Assembly (NCBI GenBank): GCA_021521415.1
Contig: JAIQDT010005794.1
Span: 89,954-153,953 of the forward strand
DNA from: Bidens hawaiensis
Lineage: Eukaryota > Streptophyta > Magnoliopsida > Asterales > Asteraceae
Reading direction: 5' to 3'
Length of the DNA stretch: 64,000 nt
The notes beneath the pieces are model-generated. The model worked only from the letters and a program-made list of their open reading frames with translations, made no database searches and was not told the DNA's origin. How positions within the stretch are numbered: the first letter of the stretch is position 1; every line of letters begins with the position of its first letter. A program made the translations under genes and the position numbers. Shown here one piece after another: positions 57,526 to 64,000 of this stretch.

Positions 57526-60500
57526 ATGGAATTCCAACCCATGAGCGCTGCTGTTTTTGCCATCGTGACTAACGCCGTTGCTGTCACAACCGGTTTGGTT
57601 GCTCTGTTGCCGACTGCTGTCACGTCTCATGCTGAGAAACCGGAGAAGTTCACCGGTGTGAATTTCAAACAGTGGCAACAAAAGATGTTCTTTTATTTGA
57701 CCACTTTGAACCTCGCGAGGTTCTTGACTGAAACCGTTCCTCATGTTGATGAAGAGGCAACGGATGCGCTGTTGTTAAGCGCGGTTCAGGCTTCGAATCA
57801 TTCGGATTTCTTGTGCCGGAACTATTTCTTGAATGGCATGGTTGATGCACTTTATAATGTGTATTGTAAGCCCAAGACTGCCAAAGATTTATGGGAGTCG
57901 TTGGACCCAAAATATAAAACCGAAGATGCCAGTACTAAGAAATTCGTGGTGGCTAAGTTCTTGGACTTTAAAATGATAGACTCGAAAACTGTTATGAGTC
58001 AAGTCCAAGATTTACAAGTTATTCTTCATGATATTCATGCGGAAGGGATGTCGCTTAGTGAGACATTCCAAATTGCTTGTATTATTGAGAAGCTACCACC
58101 AAGTTGGGTCGATTTCAAGAAATATCTCAAGCATAAGAGAAAGGAGATGACCATTGAAGATCTTGTTGTTCGTCTTCGTATTGAAGAAGATAACAAAATT
58201 GTTCTAAAAAGAATTGAGGGTCCCGGAACAACAAAGGCCAATGTTGTTGAACATGGCCAATCTTCAAAGGGTAAAAATGGTGGAAAGAAAAATCATGGGA
58301 AAGGCTTCAACCTTGGTCCTAAGGGGGGAGTTGGGAAGAAAAAGAAGTTTCAAGGAACTTGTTATAATTGTGGGAAGCAAGGCCATAGGGCCAATGAGTG
58401 CAAGCTTCCAAAGAAAGAAAATGCTCGACAAGTTAACATGGTTCGTGAGGTTGAGAACTTTGTTGCGGTGGTCACGGACCTCTCGATAATGGTCACCGAA
58501 GTTAACTTGGTTGGGCAAAATAACAAAGATTGGTGGGTCGATACGAGGGCTACCCGTCATGTGTGCTTTGACAAAAGTCTCTTTAGCACCTTCAAAGAGG
58601 TGACTAATGGAGAAAAGGTGTTTATGGGAAACTCCGCTACGGCCGAAGTCAAAGTTGAGGGGAATGTGGTGTTGAAGATGACTTCAGGAAATGAACTTAC
58701 TTTGTCAAATGTGTTGTATGTTCCCGAAATTCGTAAGAACCTTGTGTCGGGGTGGCAGTTGAACTAATTTGGGTTCAAAATGGTGATTGAGTCTGATAAG
58801 GTCGTGTTGACCAAAAATGGTGTGTATGTTGGTAAGGGCTATGCCCTTAATGGCATGTTCAAGTTGAATGTAACCGTGTTTAACAAAATGAATGAGAATG
58901 CTACTAGTTCTGCTTATATGCTTGAGTCTTCTAATGTTTGGCATGGTAGACTAGGTCATGTTAATTTTAATTCCATTCGACGTTTTGATTAAACTTAAAT
59001 GCATACCAACATTCGATAAAGACTCAAATAATAAATGTGAAACTTGCGTCGAAGCAAAACAAACGAGATCGTCATTCAAAAAGATTGAACGATTTACCGA
59101 ACCCCTCGAGATGATTCACACCGATGTGTGTAATCTAAAAGCAATTCCTACTCGTGGTGGGAACAAGTACTTCATCACGTTCATTGATGATAGTACAAGA
59201 TATTGCTATGTTTACTTACTTAAGAGTAAGGACGATGCTATTGATAAGTTTATCTTATTTAAAGCCGAAGTTGAGAATCAACTAAATTGATATAATGCTA
59301 AATATTTATGTTTCCCATGTATATTTTAATTAATATTTTAATAGTTTTTGTTCGTTTTTAGTCGAGATTTGTATACTACTAACGTTTTTATGTTTCGTAG
59401 GTTCCTGGATTATATCATGATTAAAAAGGGCGAAAAACGAGCTACAACGAGCCGAAACGGAGATCCGGAACGCATCAGAAAGGAACCGGACAGAGAACCG
59501 GTCAGACCGGGCCGGTCTGACCAGCCCCCTTGGTGGAGCACGCGGCGCTGCGCCTAGGGGAAAGGCAAAAAGGCCTAGGCGCGGCGCCTAGGCACAACTG
59601 GGCTAAAATTATTTCGTTTTTGCTTATTGTCGGGCCTTGTTTTCGCTATTTAAACACCTTTAACTTAAACCTGAAAAAACCTGAAGCCACCGGACTATTT
59701 TGGAGAGTTCTTGGAGCTATTTTATGAGTTTGTTGGTAATTTTGAAGGCACGAGAACAGCTGGTGAAGAGCTTTACGTTCAAGATCGAAAACTACGGGTT
59801 TTATCGCCTTTAATCTTTCGTTTCTCATTATTTCACCGTGTTTTCAGTTTTATTTGCTTTGTTTGATTTAGACTATATGATGCTAGGCTAAACTTCATAA
59901 ACTACCTAGGTCGTGATGAACCTTTGTTCGGTTTGATTTTGATTGGGATTTCTTTTCGTTATGGATTTTATGTTCTAAGTAAAGTGTTGAGATTGAATTA
60001 ATTGATGCGTATGATTGATTGGTTTTATTTACTCGTATTTATTGTTTCACATTACCCTTGGTGATTGTTTCATAGGATAGGGTTTTGTTAGGTCATTTAC
60101 TGTGTGTTCTTGACTAGTTTATGATTGATATGCATTAAAATCATAGAAACAATAAAATCAATTAAATAGATAAAAGTGACCTGCTAGCCTAGAAAGCTGT
60201 AAGGTGATAGGTTATTGATAGATCTTTGTTGGTCAGGATTGCTAGATTTAGTTCTTCGTAAGGAGTCCGTCTAGGTTTGATTGTCAGCTTAGTCTATTAA
60301 GTCAATTGAGTCTTCTTAACTATCTTTGATTTCCGCGCTGTAAGGTAGGATTTAGTCATAAAGATACTTAGACATAAATTATTAAATAACCGTAAGGAAG
60401 TTTAATTTATAAAACTGGTGAGTCTTAAAACTTGTTAGAAATCCATAGGTGTCTTCTTGAAGGTCAAGGGTCCTGTTCGGGTTTTCTGTCAATGGTCTAT

Positions 60501-63150
60501 TTTACGATCCCAGTTCCATAACTTAAGTTTCCCATTTGATTGATTGTCGTGACATTGGGGATTCTAGCCTAGGTAGTAATTTTCATCATCTGAGTTAATC
60601 TAAGTGTTTTAATAGTTTATTATATTTTATTTAATTAGGGTTAGGTTTAGTTAATTAATAATTAGTTTAAAACCCCCCTTCAAACATTATTATTAAATAG
60701 TCACATCTTGTAGTTGAGTCTAATTAGCTAGTATACGTAATTTATAGAGTCTCGTGGGTTCGATATCCAGACTTACTTAGTTGTACTAGAGTCAACCGGT
60801 ACACTTGCCGGTTAGTAGTTTAAGTTAAGTTTAAGAGTCTAGAATTATTAATTAGTGTCTAGAGTAGCTTATTTTTAGTTAATAATTATTTGACTACTTC
60901 AAGCACATCATAAATCGAAAAATTAAAAGAGTAAGGAGTGACCGAGGAGGTGATATGTTTCACCTTTTATTGACTTGTGTGAAAAAGAAGGAATCATACA
61001 TGAAGTCACGCCTCCTTACTCCCCTCAATCAAATGGCATAGCGGAACGTAAGAACCGAACATTGAAAGAAATGATGAATGCCATGATGATAAGTTCTGGG
61101 GTAAGCCCGGACATGTGGGGGGGGGAAGCAATATTATCGGCTAATTATATCTTAAACATGATACCGAATAAGAAGAAAGATCTAACTCCATATGAGTTAT
61201 GGACGAGAATTAAACCACCATATAAATACTTGCGAGTGTGGGGGTGCCTAGCCAAGGTAGTGGTGACTCCACAAAAACGCCTACTAATAGGACCCAAAAC
61301 CGTGGATTGTGTGTTTATAGGAAATAACCTTCCCGGTGGTGCATATCGATTTCTTGTGCATGATTCCAAGAATCCCGGAATAAACAATGGCACCATAATA
61401 GAAGCAAAAGATGCATCATGGTTTGAATATAAGTTCACATGTTTACCGAGCTATTCTAGACCGGTTGAGGAAAGTATTCAAAATGAGAGTACTGGAGATG
61501 AACCTCGGGAACAATCTGAGACAGAGGAGGTTGAAATCAGAAAAAGTAAACGGCAAAGGACTGAAAAATCCTTCGGCCCTGATTTCATTACCTACATGGT
61601 AGAAGAGGAACCTCAAACGTATCAACAAGCGGTGAACTCCGCTGAAGGACCTCAGTGGAGGGAGGCCATCAAATGTGAGATAGATTCTATCTTACAAAAT
61701 CATACTTGGGAACTAGTGGATCTTCCTCAAGGGTGTAAATCACTAGGATATCGATGGATCTTCAAGAAGAAGATGAAACCTGATGGCACCATCGATAAGT
61801 ATAAGGCAAGGTTGGTGATCAAAGGATATAAACAACGAGAAGGTTTAGATTACTTTGATACATATTCGCCGGTTACGCGAATAACATCAATAAGGTTGGT
61901 GCTTGCCATTGCCGCCATTAGAAACTTGGAAGTTCACCAAATGGATGTAAAAACGGCTTTCTTGAATGAAAATCTAGAGGAAGAGATTTACATGGAACAA
62001 CCCGAAGGCTTCATAGCCGTTGGGCAAGAAAAAAAAGTATGTAAACTTGTGAAATCCTTGTATGGATTGAAACAAGCTCCTAAACAATGGCACCAAAAGT
62101 TTGATCATGTCATGCTTGATGCTGGGTTCAAAATCAATGAATGTGACAAATGTGTATACGTGAAGGACACATCCGATGGATATGTCATTTTATGTCTATA
62201 CATAGATGATATGCTCATTGCTGGTAGTGATGACAAAATCATAACGTCCACTAAGAACATGTTAAAAGCAAGATTTGACATGAAGGACATGGGTCTTGCG
62301 GATGTGATTTTGGGAGTTAAATCACACGAACCCAAGATGGACTTGTTTTAAGTCAATCCCATTACGTGAGCAAAATTCTTGAGAAGTTTAATGCGAATGA
62401 CTCTAATGTAGCTAGAACTCCCATTGACACGAGTCAACATCTAGCTAAGAATAGAGGTGAACCCGTTAACCAGTTGGAATACTCAAGAATTATTGGCAGT
62501 TTGATGTATCTTATGAGTTGCACTAGACCCTACTTAGCATATGCTGTGAGCAAGCTAAGTAGATACACAAGCAACCCAAGTTCAAGTCATTGGAACTGTG
62601 TGATTCAGTTGCTTCGTACCTAAGATACACTAGAGAATACGGGTTACATTATAACAGATATCCAGCAGTTGTCGAAGGACATTGTAATGCAAATTGGATA
62701 TCTGACACGAATGATTCCAGAGCAACAAGTGGGTATGTATTCACACTTCGAGGTGCTGCTATATCGTGGAAATCGTCTAAACAAACGGTTATAGCTAGAT
62801 CCACGATGGAATCAGAATTCATCGCCCTAGATAAAGCGATCGAAGAGGCATAATGGTTACGTCAATTTGTTGAGGATATACCAAGATGGCCTAAGCCGAC
62901 ATCGGCCATCTGTATAAATTGTGATAGCCAATCGGCAATTGGCAGAGCTCATAGCACAATGTATAATGGTAAGAATAGACATATTAGACGTAGACATAAT
63001 ACGGTACGACAACTAATATCTACTGGAATTATCACTGTTGACTACGTGAAGTCAAAGGATAATATTGCGGATTCGCTAACAAAAGGCCTAAGTAGAGAGT
63101 TAGTTCAGAAGTCGTCCATGGGAATGGGACTGAAGCCCTTGAAAAATTAA
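57526..63150 (+). pseudogene. Copia gag-pol, multiply broken
   Basis: Begins at ATG 57526 ([10 protein letters not shown]). Gag has [18 protein letters not shown]; a CCHC knuckle [14 protein letters not shown] lies near 58360-58400. The protease motif reads DTRAT where DTGAT is expected (58540-58551). The frame then breaks by TAA (58765-58767) and a one-base gain in a T run near 58985. A solo LTR sits in the integrase core at 59288, and a one-base loss follows near 60950. The integrase C-terminal part and RT are open from 60975 to 62351, with EEEIYMEQPEGF and the intact YIDDML active site. A one-base loss follows near 62322, another near 62612, and TAA at 62851-62853 precedes the end of RNase H (about 63150). 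No function expected. Confidence 0.92.
59288..60910 (+). repeat. Solo LTR nested in copia integrase
   Basis: 1623 bp starting TGATAT and ending ACATCA, with exact TAAAT duplications (59283-59287, 60911-60915). It carries a GC-rich palindromic block (about 59490-59595: CGGTCAGACCGGGCCGGTCTG and GCGGCGC motifs) and, near the 3' end, the CGTGGGTTCGATATCC...GGTACACTTGCCGG stretch. Both features recall the solo LTR at 48691-50534, so a non-chromovirus gypsy origin is likely (inference). Confidence 0.92.
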
Positions 63151-63714
63151 AGTTCATGTGAAGGAAACCTAACTCAACAGACTGGAGATCCCAAGAGTTG
63201 AGTTCAATAGGAAAACCTAATTGTATGAATTAGTGTGGTCACTGTGGGGGGGATAACCCTACAATTTTAAGAGGGAGTTTACCACGTGGAAAGGTAACCT
63301 TCCTAGTCCATTCCTAAAAGTGACAAGTGTGAGGCTAAGCATATGGATTTTAATGATTCGACCAAGGTAGTCATACATGGTGAATCATCTATGTGAGAGA
63401 GAAGTGGGGTCGCTTCGAAGGGTATTGTTGGGCACAATACTTAATAACTCTTGCAGAACCAGGCGCATGTTCATGACCATAACGAACATAACTATGAGAA
63501 CTTGACTTTGTCAGGGAGAGTCTTGTGTGAAGTGTATTGTCGTCTACACAAACGGCCTCGAGTTCAAAGACATCACCGTCTACTCAGAGCCAGTGGGCTA
63601 AGTATGCTTCATAAGCAAAGGTTCAAAGGATAACACCTACCTATTGTATGCAAGATTCAACTGTTGAAATCTAATCGGAATAATGTTGTTTCGACCTCCA
63701 TTCATGTGGGGGAT
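63151..63714 (+). other. Copia 3' untranslated region and polypurine tract
   Basis: Non-coding. It ends with the purine tract GTGGGGGAT (about 63706-63714) directly before the 3' LTR, the primer for plus-strand synthesis. Another G-rich run, GTGGGGGGGAT, lies near 63245. Confidence 0.75.
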
Positions 63715-64000
63715 TGTTGGAAGTTTAAGTGTGTGAATGAAGGAAGTGGTGGAAGTGGTAAAGGTTTGTCCCACATCGGTTTGGAAACAAAATATTGAAT
63801 GGTTTATAAAGTAGTGACCTTACACCCATTTGAATTCTTTATGACATGTTTTACCACAAGTCCTACGCTCGCGCAAGGGGGGTGCAAATTTGGGTTTCTG
63901 GACTAGAATCCATCGAACTCGTGCGTGCCCGCACGTCCCGCGGACACGAATGCAACTCCAAAAACCCGAGCCCGAGTTTTGGTTATAAATACCATGACCA
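63715..64000 (+). repeat. 3' LTR of the copia element (partial)
   Basis: It matches 56770 onward, with a 9 bp duplication of the GGAAGTGGT phrase (about 63746-63763). It lacks the 181 bp present at 57025-57205 of the 5' LTR, jumping from GAGCCCG to AGTTTTGGTTATAAATACC. It continues beyond the window. Confidence 0.88.

Larger units (their letters stand above)
56770..64000 (+). mobile_element. Decayed Ty1/copia element, truncated by the window edge
   Basis: The 5' LTR is 56770-57478; the 3' LTR starts at 63715 and runs off the window. Domain order gag, protease, integrase, reverse transcriptase, RNase H is the copia order. A 1.6 kb solo LTR is nested in integrase (59288-60910). At least two stops, four frame changes and a changed protease active-site triplet show that it is dead. 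The lineage within copia is not assigned. Confidence 0.92.

Overview
This window is nuclear DNA from a flowering plant. It is AT-rich, has spliced genes with GT-AG introns and long intergenic stretches, and is dominated by LTR retrotransposons, Mutator-like elements and MITEs. A eudicot is clear from the gene families. The style of the long gypsy LTRs and GC-palindrome LTRs reminds me of Asteraceae (daisy family), but that is inference from general familiarity and was not tested. There are no bacterial features, CRISPR arrays or operons.

Two host genes look real. (1) An armadillo-repeat protein gene on the + strand (12269-13601, one intron inside the coding sequence). (2) A phospholipase D zeta (PX-PH-PLD) gene on the - strand (40333 down to 34656). 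I could follow 19 coding exons through it with consistent phase, giving 1075 residues with both HKD motifs intact.

Layout. 1-1292: 3' part of an LTR whose sister copy is at 48691-50534. 1746-11018: a run of small DNA transposons (hAT-like, Mutator-type MITEs, a Helitron, two PIF/Harbinger MITEs, a 2 kb Mutator-type element with internal repeats). 11028-13601: armadillo gene and its upstream DNA. 14560-18118: degenerate repeats, a 1.8 kb Mutator-type hairpin-like element with a Harbinger MITE nested in it, and a further possible MITE. 18139-34315: a complete but decayed Mutator-like transposon (MULE) with TIRs, a broken transposase gene and an antisense GRF zinc-finger gene. It is split by a very young 11.4 kb Ty3/gypsy chromovirus (21140-32506; LTRs differ at only 5 of 2727 positions; gag-pol frame open). 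34656-40333: PLD zeta, with a MITE in its second intron. 41547-45970: a pseudogene resembling the N-terminal part of transposon-associated Ulp1-like proteins. It is split by a 2.66 kb solo LTR related to the young gypsy element and by a Cassandra TRIM, then cut off by another LTR. 48153-50745: LTR debris, including a second Cassandra LTR that was itself split by a solo LTR. 51201-56591: a possible Helitron end and a Mutator-type TIR element. 56770-64000: a decayed Ty1/copia element that carries a nested 1.6 kb solo LTR and runs off the right edge.

The main story is order of insertion: nested insertions with readable target-site duplications let the transposition history be reconstructed. I found no novel biochemical system. 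The most useful leads are the young chromovirus with an extra upstream acidic/coiled-coil reading frame, the GC-AG intron and intronic MITE of PLD zeta, the frame-shifting duplication at the start of the armadillo gene, and the composition of the MULE.
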